A stretch of 64,000 nucleotides of DNA, taken from the NCBI GenBank assembly GCA_947589475.1, contig CANQBO010000009.1:1-64000 (forward strand), given 5' to 3'. The notes beneath the pieces were generated by a model. That model was given only the letters and a program-made list of their open reading frames with translations. It was not told where the DNA came from and did not search any database. A program made the translations under genes and the position numbers. Positions 56,983 to 64,000 of the stretch are shown here, piece by piece. Each line of letters opens with the position of its first letter. Within the stretch, counting starts at the first letter, position 1. Source of the stretch: an uncultured Clostridia bacterium (GTDB lineage: Bacteria; Bacillota; Clostridia; Christensenellales; CAG-917).

Positions 56983-57924
56983 ATGAAATTCAAAAAGAAA
57001 AACAAGGCGCCGCTCAGCCACAGCAATTTGACCGAGCATGAAAATTTGCGTTCGCATTACGACCCCAACGGCAGCTGGACGGGCACTCCCGACGGCTGGG
57101 ACAAGGACATCGAAGCTCCCGATGAAGCAAAGAAAAACGACTGCGGCGCGGAAGCGGATCGCGACGTATACGGCGACTTTATGCCCACCGAAAACGGCTA
57201 TGTGCAAAGCGAGGACGGGAAGTCCGAGCTTGAGGACGGCCTTACTTCCGGCGGAGTCGAGGCGGGACAGGATATCGTCGAATATCCGCTCGAAGGGCAG
57301 GTGGCTCCCATGGACGGGGAAAGCTATGAGCAAAACACCCGCGACATGCAGGACCACAAATACCCCGAACATACCGCGGACAACGGCATGGCGGAAACTG
57401 AAGCGGGCGGAGACTTTTATACGCGCATACAGGGCGAAAACGGCGAGTATGAGAAGAAAGCTATGGACAAACTCGCCCCCGCGCACGACGGCGTATACGA
57501 CGATCAAGCCCCCATGGATATCGAGGCGGGAAGCGACTTCTATCACGAGAAACTCAATGCCGAAGTCGGCAAGGAACTGTATCATTACGACATCGAAGCC
57601 GCAAAAGATATGAATGAGGCAAGCGACGTCGCAGGCGGCGAGGATATCTATCAAAACGACATAAAATTCGACCCCGACAAGTATGAAAGCGGCGAGTGGA
57701 AACAGAGTCCCGAAGAGCGTCCCGCGCCAAAGCGTGACGTCGAGATAGGCAAAGAAATATCTCACGACGATGTCGAGATAGGCTCAAGCGTCTATCCTTT
57801 GGGCACCGTCGGTATGCCCGTCGGCGAAGGAGGTTATCCCTCCGTCCCCGACGGCGAACTCACCATGGAGCAGGCGGGAGTGAAGGAAGATGTTGTGCCC
57901 GTTCAGGACGCCGACGACCTGTAA
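56983..57924 (+). CDS. Acidic repetitive protein of unknown family
   Basis: 313-residue hydrophilic, strongly acidic protein without signal peptide or membrane segment; the first 12 residues are basic (MKFKKKNKAPLS). A short motif recurs irregularly: VEAGQDIVEYPLEG, TEAGGDFYTRI, IEAGSDFYHEKL, VGKELYHYDIEAA, AGGEDIYQND, VEIGKEISHDD, VEIGSSVYPLG. Its pattern is roughly E-[AI]-G-x-[DE]-[IF]-[YV] every 20-45 residues, and Tyr and Asp are over-represented. I know no such family. AAAGGAG precedes the ATG; a large hairpin begins at the stop codon. It may be a structural coat- or matrix-type protein or an ion binder; that is guesswork. Confidence 0.7.
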   Translation: MKFKKKNKAPLSHSNLTEHENLRSHYDPNGSWTGTPDGWDKDIEAPDEAKKNDCGAEADRDVYGDFMPTENGYVQSEDGKSELEDGLTSGGVEAGQDIVEYPLEGQVAPMDGESYEQNTRDMQDHKYPEHTADNGMAETEAGGDFYTRIQGENGEYEKKAMDKLAPAHDGVYDDQAPMDIEAGSDFYHEKLNAEVGKELYHYDIEAAKDMNEASDVAGGEDIYQNDIKFDPDKYESGEWKQSPEERPAPKRDVEIGKEISHDDVEIGSSVYPLGTVGMPVGEGGYPSVPDGELTMEQAGVKEDVVPVQDADDL

Positions 57925-58049
57925 AAAACCGACTGTACGGGCGATATACTGCGTCAAAAGCAATTTTCCTCACGGTCACGTACGTCCATGTACGCTCACG
58001 CTCGGAAAATTGCTTTTTCCTTGTCTATCATCCCGTACAGTCGGTTTTT
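57924..58049 (+). terminator. Giant nested hairpin after the acidic-protein gene
   Basis: Outer arms of 18 perfect pairs (57924-57941 with 58032-58049, starting AAAAACCGACTG), inner arms of 14 perfect pairs (57956-57969 with 58004-58017, AAAAGCAATTTTCC), and a further internal CACGTACGTCC/ATGTACGCTCAC pairing. The outer right arm ends in TTTTT, so it can terminate transcription. Confidence 0.8.
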
Positions 58050-58120
58050 CCAAACCGCGCGATTTATCGGCTCTTTCGCGTCATGCATCCAAATATCGCG
58101 GTTTTACAATAGTGCAACGT

Positions 58121-58215
58121 TTGTCCGAGCGATACGGGGTCCCCATAGAAACGAGTGACGATGTAACACAGTGTAGAAATGCACAGCTAGTGGAACGAAT
58201 TTTATGGGGTAAAAG
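58121..58215 (-). repeat. ACCCC palindrome, reverse long copy
   Basis: In reverse it begins CCTTTTACCCCATAAAATTC, matching the 270-bp array at 115-134 base for base, and ends with the GGGGACCCCGTATCGCTCGG tail. Confidence 0.8.
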
Positions 58216-58259
58216 GAATGTACGTCTATGTGCATTGGGTTGCTCGGCGGGCGCCTTTA

Positions 58260-58298
58260 CGGGGACCCCGCAAAAATATGAAATGTTTTTGTGGGGCA
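58260..58298 (-). repeat. ACCCC palindrome, reverse short copy
   Basis: Reverse complement reads GCCCCACAAAAACATTTC ... TTTTTGCGGGGACCCC, differing from the copy at 42398 in a few bases. Confidence 0.8.
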
Positions 58299-58362
58299 AT
58301 TGAGCGTCATGCATCCAAATATCGCGGTTTTCAACCGCGCCTTATGCAAATGATTATGCCCT

Positions 58363-58399
58363 AAAAAAAGAAGTCGAGAGGTTTTCTCACGACTTCTTT
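58363..58399 (-). terminator. Terminator of the TM2 gene
   Basis: AAAGAAGTCG (58367-58376) pairs with CGACTTCTTT (58390-58399); on the minus strand a T run follows. Confidence 0.7.
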
Positions 58400-58429
58400 G
58401 TCCGTTGCTTTCTTTTTAAGTTCTTATTA

Positions 58430-58792
58430 TCAGAAAATTGTAGTGGTCAACTTGTTAAAGTTGTGCTCTTTTGCTTTTTTGTAACTGCAGAATATATCTA
58501 TAAACGGCCAAATAAAACCTGTCAACCAGCCGAACAATAGTTTGCAGACGCCTATTCCGACGTCCCCGATATAAAATCTGTCGACGCCGAGCCAACCCAA
58601 AAATATTGAGAGGAGCAGCGTAGTCGTTGGGTTTTTCAGCTTCAGTGTGCTGACGGATTCGAAACAATCGTCGGAAGCGTTTTCAAGCATGCGCCTCAAG
58701 ACCAAAACTTTGTTTTCGGGTATGTCTTTTTGGAATTGTTCTACCAAAGCCCTGACTTTTTCCGATGACATAAATACTTTTTCTGTTGCCAT
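58430..58792 (-). CDS. TM2 domain membrane protein
   Basis: 120-residue protein. Residues 1-50 are cytosolic and helical; a TM2 domain follows (about 55-115: NPTTTLLLSIFLGWLGVDRFYIG, KLLFGWLTGFIWPFIDIF), two hydrophobic helices joined by the DRFYIG loop. TM2 proteins are small membrane modules of uncertain role. The start is the ATG after AAAGGAG; an upstream in-frame ATG (58813) precedes the site. It is divergent from an XRE regulator, and an operator-like palindrome lies exactly within its consensus promoter. Confidence 0.85.
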   Translation of the reverse strand: MATEKVFMSSEKVRALVEQFQKDIPENKVLVLRRMLENASDDCFESVSTLKLKNPTTTLLLSIFLGWLGVDRFYIGDVGIGVCKLLFGWLTGFIWPFIDIFCSYKKAKEHNFNKLTTTIF

Positions 58793-58824
58793 AAAAATTT
58801 TCTCCTTTAACATGGTATGAATTT

Positions 58825-58853
58825 ATTATATGGAACAGAATGTTCCTTGTCAA
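58825..58853 (-). promoter_or_regulatory. Promoter of the TM2 gene overlapped by an operator
   Basis: On the minus strand TTGACA (58853-58848), 17 bp, TATAAT (58830-58825). The palindrome GGAACAGAATGTTCC (58832-58846) occupies the spacer. Confidence 0.85.
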
Positions 58854-58875
58854 TTATTTTAGAACTATTTGTTCC
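58832..58875. promoter_or_regulatory. Tandem operators GGAAC-N5-GTTCC
   Basis: GGAACAGAATGTTCC (58832-58846) and AGAACTATTTGTTCC (58861-58875), centres 29 bp apart, in the divergent promoter region of the TM2 and XRE genes. The likely binder is the XRE regulator. The five-base gap differs from the Gram-positive LexA box (GAAC-N4-GTTC). Confidence 0.65.
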
Positions 58876-58880
58876 ATAAT
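58875..58880 (+). promoter_or_regulatory. -10 box of the XRE gene
   Basis: CATAAT (58875-58880), six bases before the ATG at 58887, so a leaderless message is expected. The -35 region is weak, and operator 2 overlaps it. Confidence 0.4.
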
Positions 58881-58886
58881 ATTTTT

Positions 58887-59093
58887 ATGGTAAAATTCGC
58901 TGAAAGATTAAAGGAACTGAGGATCGCAAAAGGGTTTACGCGCTCTCAACTCGCAGAAAGATTGCAGGTGAGTTTGAGGTGTATATCCTATTGGGAAACA
59001 GGTCAGCGAGAGTGTGATTTTGCGACATTGATGCAGTTGGCGCAAACGCTTGACTGCACGACCGATTATTTGTTGGGACTGTCTGAATACTGA
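58887..59093 (+). CDS. XRE family regulator
   Basis: 68-residue single-domain helix-turn-helix protein of the XRE/Cro type: LKELRIAKGFTRSQLAERLQVSLRCISYWETGQRECDFATLMQLAQTLDCTTDYLLG. It is a DNA-binding repressor-like protein without an effector domain. The ATG at 58887 is chosen; a TTG at 58869 lies within the operator and promoter. No ribosome site is seen. It probably binds the two palindromes at 58832-58875 and controls the TM2 gene and itself. Confidence 0.9.
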   Translation: MVKFAERLKELRIAKGFTRSQLAERLQVSLRCISYWETGQRECDFATLMQLAQTLDCTTDYLLGLSEY

Positions 59094-59251
59094 AACTCAT
59101 TTATGCGCATAAATGATGGTTGCATATTTCTAATTGTACGCCTAAATGTGCGACGCGATAAAATCGGTTTTGCACGAGATAAGTCTTTATTTTCAAAAAT
59201 TCTCTATGCTTATATAAGGCGTTGCAACAAATGAGCGCCTGCAACAAAAAG

Positions 59252-59275
59252 CCTCGCAAGCGTTGCGAGGTTTTT
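59252..59275. terminator. Bidirectional terminator between the XRE gene and glnN
   Basis: CCTCGCAA (59252-59259), GCG loop, TTGCGAGG (59263-59270), with T5 after it on the plus strand and A5 before it. Confidence 0.8.
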
Positions 59276-59369
59276 GTGTTATATTGCAAAATGCGATGTT
59301 TAAGTTGCAGTTTTGATGTGATAAAGCGCTGAATTTGCACAAAAACGAGTTTTGCGGTGTTGCAAATTT

Positions 59370-61451
59370 TCAGTGGACTGAGAAGAGCAGATCGCCATAG
59401 GTGGGCATGGGATAGTACTCCTTCGCCATGTTAAGCTCTATCTCGTCGCAGACTTTGCGGAGCGCCGACATAGCGGGTATGACCTTGTCGCGGTAGCACT
59501 CTCCGCCTTTCAGATTGTCGCCCAAGGTGTGCGCTTCTTTTGTCGCCTCGCCCAGCGTTTTGACGGCGCCTCTAGCCTCGTGTATGAGTGAAGCGAGCTT
59601 TCCTGCGATCTCGATCTCGTCCGAATTTTCAACGCCTACGGCTTCGCAATTTTTTGCCGCTTTCGCGATGTCGCCCTTATACTTTATGGCGGCGGGGATT
59701 ATCTCCATTTTCGCCATGTCCAGCATAGTCATAGCCTCGATGTGGAGCAGTCTGCAATAGTTTTCGATGTATATGTCCTGTCTCGACCTAAGCTCCGCCT
59801 CGGTGAATACGCCTTGCTCCTCAAACAGCTTGATGTTCTTCTCGCTTGTGATGTAGGGCAGAGCGTCAATTGTCGTAGGCAGGTTTAGCAGTCCGCGACG
59901 CTTTGCCTCTTGCACCCACTCATCTGAGTAGTTGTTTCCGTTGAATATGATGCGCCCGTGCTCGTTCATGACGCGGCGGATGATGTCCGTAATGCCCTGA
60001 TTGAAGTCCTCCGCTTTTTCAAGTTCGTCCGCGAATTTTTCAAACTGTTCCGCCATAATGGTGTTGAGCACGACGTTGACGGTGGTTATGGACTGCGCCG
60101 AGCCGGGCATACGGAACTCGAATTTGTTGCCCGTGAACGCGAAGGGGGAGGTACGGTTGCGGTCCGCGCTGTCCATGGCGAATTTGGGCAGGACGTGCAC
60201 GCCTATTTTGACGTCGCACTTCGCGCGGCGGGAATACTCCCTGCCGTCCGCTATTGCTTGCAAAATGCCCGTGATCTCGTCGCCGAGATACATGCTGACT
60301 ATCGCGGGAGGCGCCTCGTTCGCGCCAAGGCGATGATCGTTGCCCGCGGACGCCACGGATATGCGCAACAGGTCTTGATGCTCGTCCACGGCGGCTATGA
60401 CCGCGGCGATGATAAGCAGGAATTGCGCGTTGTCATACGGATTGCTGCCCGGCTCGAACAGGTTGTGCCCGAAATTTGTGCACAGCGACCAGTTGTTGTG
60501 CTTGCCGCTTCCGTTTACGCCGTCGAAGGGCTTCTCGTGCAAAAGGCAGGTCATGCCGTGCTTTGCCGCGACCTTCTTCATTATCTCCATAGTGAGCTGG
60601 TTTTGATCGGACGCAACATTGACGGTGGTGTATATGGGCGCAAATTCGTGCTGAGCGGGCGCGACCTCGTTATGCTTTGTCTTTGCGAGGATGCCAAGCT
60701 TCCAAAGCTCCTCGTCAAGCTCTTTCATATAGCGCACCACGCGCGGCTTTATCGCGCCGAAATAGTGATCCTCAAGCTCCTGTCCCTTAGGCGGGCGCGC
60801 GCCGAACAGCGTACGTCCCGTGTAGAAGAGGTCCTTGCGCTTGAGATATACGTTTGTGTCCACAAGGAAATATTCCTGCTCAGGACCGACGGTCATGTTG
60901 AGGCGCTCCGTCTTTCTGCCGAACAGCTTGAGAAGGCGCAGTCCCTGCTTGTTGACCGCCTCCATGGAGCGCAGAAGCGGAGTCTTTTTGTCGAGAGCGT
61001 CGCCGTTGTACGAGCAAAACGCCGTAGGTATGCACAGTATGCCGTCCTTGATGAAGGCATAGGACGTCGGGTCCCACGCAGTGTAGCCGCGCGCCTCGAA
61101 AGTACTGCGCAAGCCGCCGCTGGGGAAGGAGCTTGCGTCCGGCTCGCCTTTGATGAGTTCCTTGCCGCTCAGCTCCATGATGACGCCACCCGATTTGGTG
61201 GGCGCGATAAAGCTGTCGTGCTTCTCCGCCGTTATGCCCGTGAGCGGCTGGAACCAATGCGTGAAGTGCGTGACTCCCTTTTCCACCGCCCAATCTTTCA
61301 TGGCGTTTGCAATGATGTTTGCGACGTCAAGCGAGAGGGGAAGATCCTGCTCCACACACCTTCTCAGCTCGCGATAGGTGTCCTTCGGCAAGCTCTTCGC
61401 CATAGCGCGGTCATCAAAGACCATACTGCCGTAAAGCTCTGACATTATCAT
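59370..61451 (-). CDS. glnN: Type III glutamine synthetase
   Basis: 693-residue GSIII (GlnN), assimilating ammonium into glutamine with ATP in the cytoplasm. Length and motifs are those of the family rather than GSI: NMTVGPEQEYFLVD, HNEVAPAQHEFAP, LHEKPFDGVNGSGKHNNWSL, and DRNRTSPFAFTGNKFEFR. Of several nearby ATGs (61460, 61451, 61445), 61451 has the right nine-base distance to GGGAG. A promoter lies at 61485-61512 and a terminator at 59252-59275. No regulator is adjacent. Confidence 0.96.
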   Translation of the reverse strand: MIMSELYGSMVFDDRAMAKSLPKDTYRELRRCVEQDLPLSLDVANIIANAMKDWAVEKGVTHFTHWFQPLTGITAEKHDSFIAPTKSGGVIMELSGKELIKGEPDASSFPSGGLRSTFEARGYTAWDPTSYAFIKDGILCIPTAFCSYNGDALDKKTPLLRSMEAVNKQGLRLLKLFGRKTERLNMTVGPEQEYFLVDTNVYLKRKDLFYTGRTLFGARPPKGQELEDHYFGAIKPRVVRYMKELDEELWKLGILAKTKHNEVAPAQHEFAPIYTTVNVASDQNQLTMEIMKKVAAKHGMTCLLHEKPFDGVNGSGKHNNWSLCTNFGHNLFEPGSNPYDNAQFLLIIAAVIAAVDEHQDLLRISVASAGNDHRLGANEAPPAIVSMYLGDEITGILQAIADGREYSRRAKCDVKIGVHVLPKFAMDSADRNRTSPFAFTGNKFEFRMPGSAQSITTVNVVLNTIMAEQFEKFADELEKAEDFNQGITDIIRRVMNEHGRIIFNGNNYSDEWVQEAKRRGLLNLPTTIDALPYITSEKNIKLFEEQGVFTEAELRSRQDIYIENYCRLLHIEAMTMLDMAKMEIIPAAIKYKGDIAKAAKNCEAVGVENSDEIEIAGKLASLIHEARGAVKTLGEATKEAHTLGDNLKGGECYRDKVIPAMSALRKVCDEIELNMAKEYYPMPTYGDLLFSVH

Positions 61452-61484
61452 AAACTTCATCTCCCGAAAAAATTTTATACGCAC

Positions 61485-61512
61485 ATTATATTCCTTTAAA
61501 TCAAAAAGTCAA
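61485..61512 (-). promoter_or_regulatory. Promoter of glnN
   Basis: On the minus strand TTGACT (61512-61507), 16 bp, TATAAT (61490-61485). The rest of the 337-bp gap is AT-rich without other clear features. Confidence 0.75.
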
Positions 61513-61680
61513 ACTGTTTGAAACATATTTTTAAAAAATTTTTAAAATGATGTATAATTATAAATTTATTATGAAAATTTGTCCATATCGACGTATATTT
61601 TTACGATTTTATGAATATTTATACATTTAGTCATAAATCGATGTCGATCTTGCGATATTTTGCCGCGCCGTTGATTTATA

Positions 61681-61709
61681 TTGCCATTTTGAAAAATATA
61701 TGCTAGAAT
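61681..61709 (+). promoter_or_regulatory. Promoter of the second leucine-rich-repeat gene
   Basis: TTGCCA (61681-61686), 17 bp, TAGAAT (61704-61709) with TGC before it (extended -10). Confidence 0.7.
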
Positions 61710-61788
61710 TACGCTGTTGGTCTACAAATAGAACGCCCGCGCGGGCGCAAACAAACGATATGGACAGAATGTCCGAGGAGAGGAATGT

Positions 61789-62583
61789 ATGAACGATCCG
61801 AAAACGAAATTTGAGTCGACAAAAAGCGAAAACGGGGCGCAGTCCGGAGATCCCGTACCGGAGGGAAGTTCGTCTTCGTCGACGCCCGCGGGGGAGCCGA
61901 ACGTCTTTGATGCGTCGTATCCCACGCTTGCCAATCCGGGGACGGATTTCATCATAAGAGGGACCGTCCTGCACACGTGCTACAGCGTTAAATCGGGGGA
62001 GGTCAAGATCCCTATCGGCGTCACGCATATTTATAATGATTCAACCTCATCGTGGGCGTTTAGAGATTGTTATTTGATAACGTCTATAATCATGCCCGAC
62101 ACGGTCGTAGAGTTGGAAAACGGGACGTTTTGTTCTTGCAAGGCGCTGAAAAAGCTTAGGCTCTCGGACAAATTGAAGGAGATCCCGAGCCATATGTGCA
62201 ACGGTTGCGGCGAACTCGAGGAAATACGTATCCCCGAAGGCGTGGCGGAAATAGGTTATGCGGCGTTTTCGGATTGCAGAGGGTTGAAAAAAGTCACGCT
62301 TCCGAAGAGTTTGCGTACGATAGACGCCAACGCGTTTTGCGACTGTATAAAACTTGAGTCTATCGACATTCCCGCAAATGTGGAGAAGATAGGGGACAGG
62401 TGTTTTTGCGGGTGTTCAAACTTGACTTCGGTGACGGTTGGCAAGGGTGTGACGACGATAGGCGTCGACGCGTTTGAAGGGTGCACGGCTTTGGCGAATG
62501 TGATATTGCCCCCGCGGTTTTTGATGAAGAAAAGGTTGCTGGGGATCCCCTCCTCGGTCAGGGTCACTTTCAAAAACGTGTGA
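61789..62583 (+). CDS. BspA-type leucine-rich-repeat protein 2
   Basis: 264-residue protein. A serine/proline-rich N-terminus (to about 40) leads to five or six LRR_5 repeats (IPIGVTHI, MPDTVVELENGTFCSCKAL, IPEGVAEIGYAAFSDC, IPANVEKIGDRCFCGC, GKGVTTIGVDAFEGC), many with a cysteine after the AF pair. There is no signal peptide or anchor. GAGGAGAGG precedes the ATG. Together with 47498-48214 it makes two unlinked, apparently cytoplasmic LRR proteins in this window. The role is unknown. Confidence 0.8.
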   Translation: MNDPKTKFESTKSENGAQSGDPVPEGSSSSSTPAGEPNVFDASYPTLANPGTDFIIRGTVLHTCYSVKSGEVKIPIGVTHIYNDSTSSWAFRDCYLITSIIMPDTVVELENGTFCSCKALKKLRLSDKLKEIPSHMCNGCGELEEIRIPEGVAEIGYAAFSDCRGLKKVTLPKSLRTIDANAFCDCIKLESIDIPANVEKIGDRCFCGCSNLTSVTVGKGVTTIGVDAFEGCTALANVILPPRFLMKKRLLGIPSSVRVTFKNV

Positions 62584-62640
62584 GCTTTGACTCTGCGCGC
62601 GTCGGTCTTGTCCGATGAGGGAGAATTCCCTTTGCGGAGT

Positions 62641-62669
62641 TTGACAAACGCGCGCGCGAGTGATATATT
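62641..62669 (+). promoter_or_regulatory. Promoter of purB
   Basis: TTGACA (62641-62646) and TATTGT (62664-62669), 17-bp spacer; a better TATATT (62662-62667) would leave only 15 bp. Confidence 0.5.
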
Positions 62670-62783
62670 GTAAAGGGTAAGCCAAACAAATAATTTGTCG
62701 GGACGCACGATATGGGAAAAGTGTTTCAAAAGGCTGAAAGTTTTGCTTTTGAGGGACGCTTTTGATTTTTTTTGAGGTGAAAA

Positions 62784-64000
62784 ATGGATACGCCTAAAGA
62801 CATTTACACATCTCCTCTCTCGGAGAGGTACGCGGGACAGAAGATGAAATACATCTTCTCTTCGGATTTCAAGTTCAGCACATGGCGCAAACTGTGGATC
62901 GCGCTCGCCGAAGCGGAAAAGGAGTTGGGAATTGCCATAACGGACGAGCAGATCGAGGAAATGAAGGCGCACATCTATGACATCGACTATGACTATGCGC
63001 GCGAGAAGGAGCGCGAGGTGCGTCACGACGTGATGGCTCACGTGCACACTTTCGGCAGGGCGTGCCCGAAGGCGATGCCGATAATACACCTCGGCGCGAC
63101 AAGCTGTTTTGTGGGCGACAATACGGACGTCATACAGATGCGCGAGGCGCTCGAGCTTATCCGCGGCGAACTGCTCGGCGCTATAAAGGCTGTCAGGGAT
63201 TTCGCATATAGATACAGAGCGCTTGCTACGCTCGCATATACGCACTTTCAAGCGGCGCAACCCACAACGGTAGGCAAGAGGGCGGCGCTTTGGCTTCAGG
63301 ACCTCGTGCTCGATCTCGAGCGACTCGATTTCGAGCTTGACAGGCTTCGCCTTTTGGGGTGCAAGGGCACGACGGGCACTGCGGCAAGCTTTTTGGAGCT
63401 TTTCCACGGCGACCACGACAAGGTCAAAAAGCTGGACAGCCTCATCGCGAAAAAGATGGGCTTTGCGGGCAGCGTCCCCGTCAGCGGACAGACGTACTCT
63501 CGCAAAGTGGACTACAACATTTTGACGGTGCTCGCGGGCATAGCTCAGAGCGCGGCGAAATTCTCAAATGACATAAGACTGCTTTCGCACCTCAAGGAAG
63601 TTGAGGAACCGTTTGAGGCGGGACAGATAGGCTCGTCCGCTATGGCGTACAAGCGCAACCCCATGCGCAGCGAGCGCATTGCTTCGCTTGCAAGGTACGT
63701 CATGGTAGACTCTCTCGACCCCGCTATAACGGCGGCGACGCAGTGGTTCGAGCGTACGCTTGACGACAGCGCGGGGAGGCGCATCGCCATTCCCGAGGCA
63801 TTCCTCGCCGTGGACGCGATACTCGCGCTGTACACGAATATCATAAGCGGCTTGAAGCTGTATCCGCGCATTATCGAGAAAAATTTAGCGCGCGAGTTGC
63901 CGTTTATGGCGACCGAGAATATACTCATGTATTGCGTGAGCGAGAAGGGCGGAGACAGACAGGTTTTGCACGAGGCGATAAGAGAGCACTCCATCGCGGC
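62784..64000 (+). CDS. purB: Adenylosuccinate lyase (partial)
   Basis: First 405 residues of adenylosuccinate lyase, cut by the window edge (family length about 430-480). It acts twice in purine synthesis, on SAICAR and adenylosuccinate. The fumarase/aspartase superfamily signature [11 protein letters not shown] is present, as are the catalytic histidine regions [12 protein letters not shown] and [21 protein letters not shown] precedes the ATG. The frame stays open to base 64000. Confidence 0.95.
   Translation, partial: MDTPKDIYTSPLSERYAGQKMKYIFSSDFKFSTWRKLWIALAEAEKELGIAITDEQIEEMKAHIYDIDYDYAREKEREVRHDVMAHVHTFGRACPKAMPIIHLGATSCFVGDNTDVIQMREALELIRGELLGAIKAVRDFAYRYRALATLAYTHFQAAQPTTVGKRAALWLQDLVLDLERLDFELDRLRLLGCKGTTGTAASFLELFHGDHDKVKKLDSLIAKKMGFAGSVPVSGQTYSRKVDYNILTVLAGIAQSAAKFSNDIRLLSHLKEVEEPFEAGQIGSSAMAYKRNPMRSERIASLARYVMVDSLDPAITAATQWFERTLDDSAGRRIAIPEAFLAVDAILALYTNIISGLKLYPRIIEKNLARELPFMATENILMYCVSEKGGDRQVLHEAIREHSIA

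Larger units (their letters stand above)
58078..58331. repeat. 28-bp direct repeats flanking two palindromes
   Basis: The same 28 bases (GCGTCATGCATCCAAATATC and eight more) occur at 58078-58105 and 58304-58331. Between them (58106-58303) lie two ACCCC-type palindromes in reverse orientation and little else. Confidence 0.8.

Noticed and set aside
58832..58875. LexA (SOS) boxes
   Set aside because: The GAAC and GTTC halves are five bases apart in both sites, whereas the Gram-positive LexA box has four.
59958..61442. 494-residue plus-strand frame opposite glnN
   Set aside because: Antisense shadow of an unmistakable GSIII gene.

Overview
The window looks like a chromosomal segment of a Clostridia-like Bacillota, with GC content near one half. 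The grounds are consensus TTGACA/TATAAT promoters, strong AGGAGG-type ribosome sites, the gene orders rpsF-ssb-rpsR, rplM-rpsI and metG-tatD-(radical SAM)-rsmA, a spore-maturation pair spmA-spmB, type III glutamine synthetase, VanW and TetR/ABC modules. I see no rRNA, tRNA, CRISPR array, transposase or phage gene. I count 50 protein genes; the last, purB, runs off the right edge.

Layout. 1-568 is a tandem array of a 270-bp, hairpin-rich unit. 628-2987 holds rubrerythrin divergent from a mrp / redox-Cys / MGMT-like operon. 3263-8162 has a phosphohexomutase and then a coupled pair: a soluble VirD4/TraG-type ATPase and an acidic protein with an FtsK-gamma-like N-terminus. 8163-8761 is packed with small palindromic repeats. 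8762-16965 carries VanW, a ZIP transporter, a GH127-like protein, a PH-domain protein, a YjdF-like membrane protein, an iron alcohol dehydrogenase and a DUF4097 lipoprotein. 17194-23329 is a tight four-gene operon: an RF1-like protein lacking a recognisable stop-codon motif, an SF1 helicase, a coiled-coil protein, and a membrane-anchored repeat-ectodomain protein. 23385-29312 has an acyltransferase, a SurA-like lipoprotein, a 53-residue protein with its own promoter and terminator, and a Lon-like protein without a P-loop. 29602-38500 is housekeeping: rpsR-ssb-rpsF, a C45-type hydrolase, argS, a lipid kinase, and pyrG divergent from glmS. 38669-44937 has two paralogous O-antigen-ligase-like proteins, a repeat hot spot and a GH31 glycosidase. 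45122-52635 carries rplM-rpsI, spmAB, a leucine-rich-repeat protein and metG-tatD-rSAM-rsmA. 52938-64000 has an ABC fusion with its TetR regulator, an acidic repetitive protein, a TM2 gene facing an XRE regulator across two operator-like palindromes, glnN, a second leucine-rich-repeat protein and purB.

Three themes link the segments. First, small palindromic repeats are scattered through the gaps; in one case a 40-nt palindrome sits cleanly inside the loop of another repeat, which shows recent mobility and fixes its ends. Second, several genes (RF-like, glmS, C45 hydrolase, XRE regulator) start 6-9 nt after a -10 box with no ribosome site, as expected of leaderless transcripts. Third, the two best candidates for undescribed systems are the 17194-23329 operon and the 5387-8162 ATPase pair. 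Functions for both are inferred from motifs alone.
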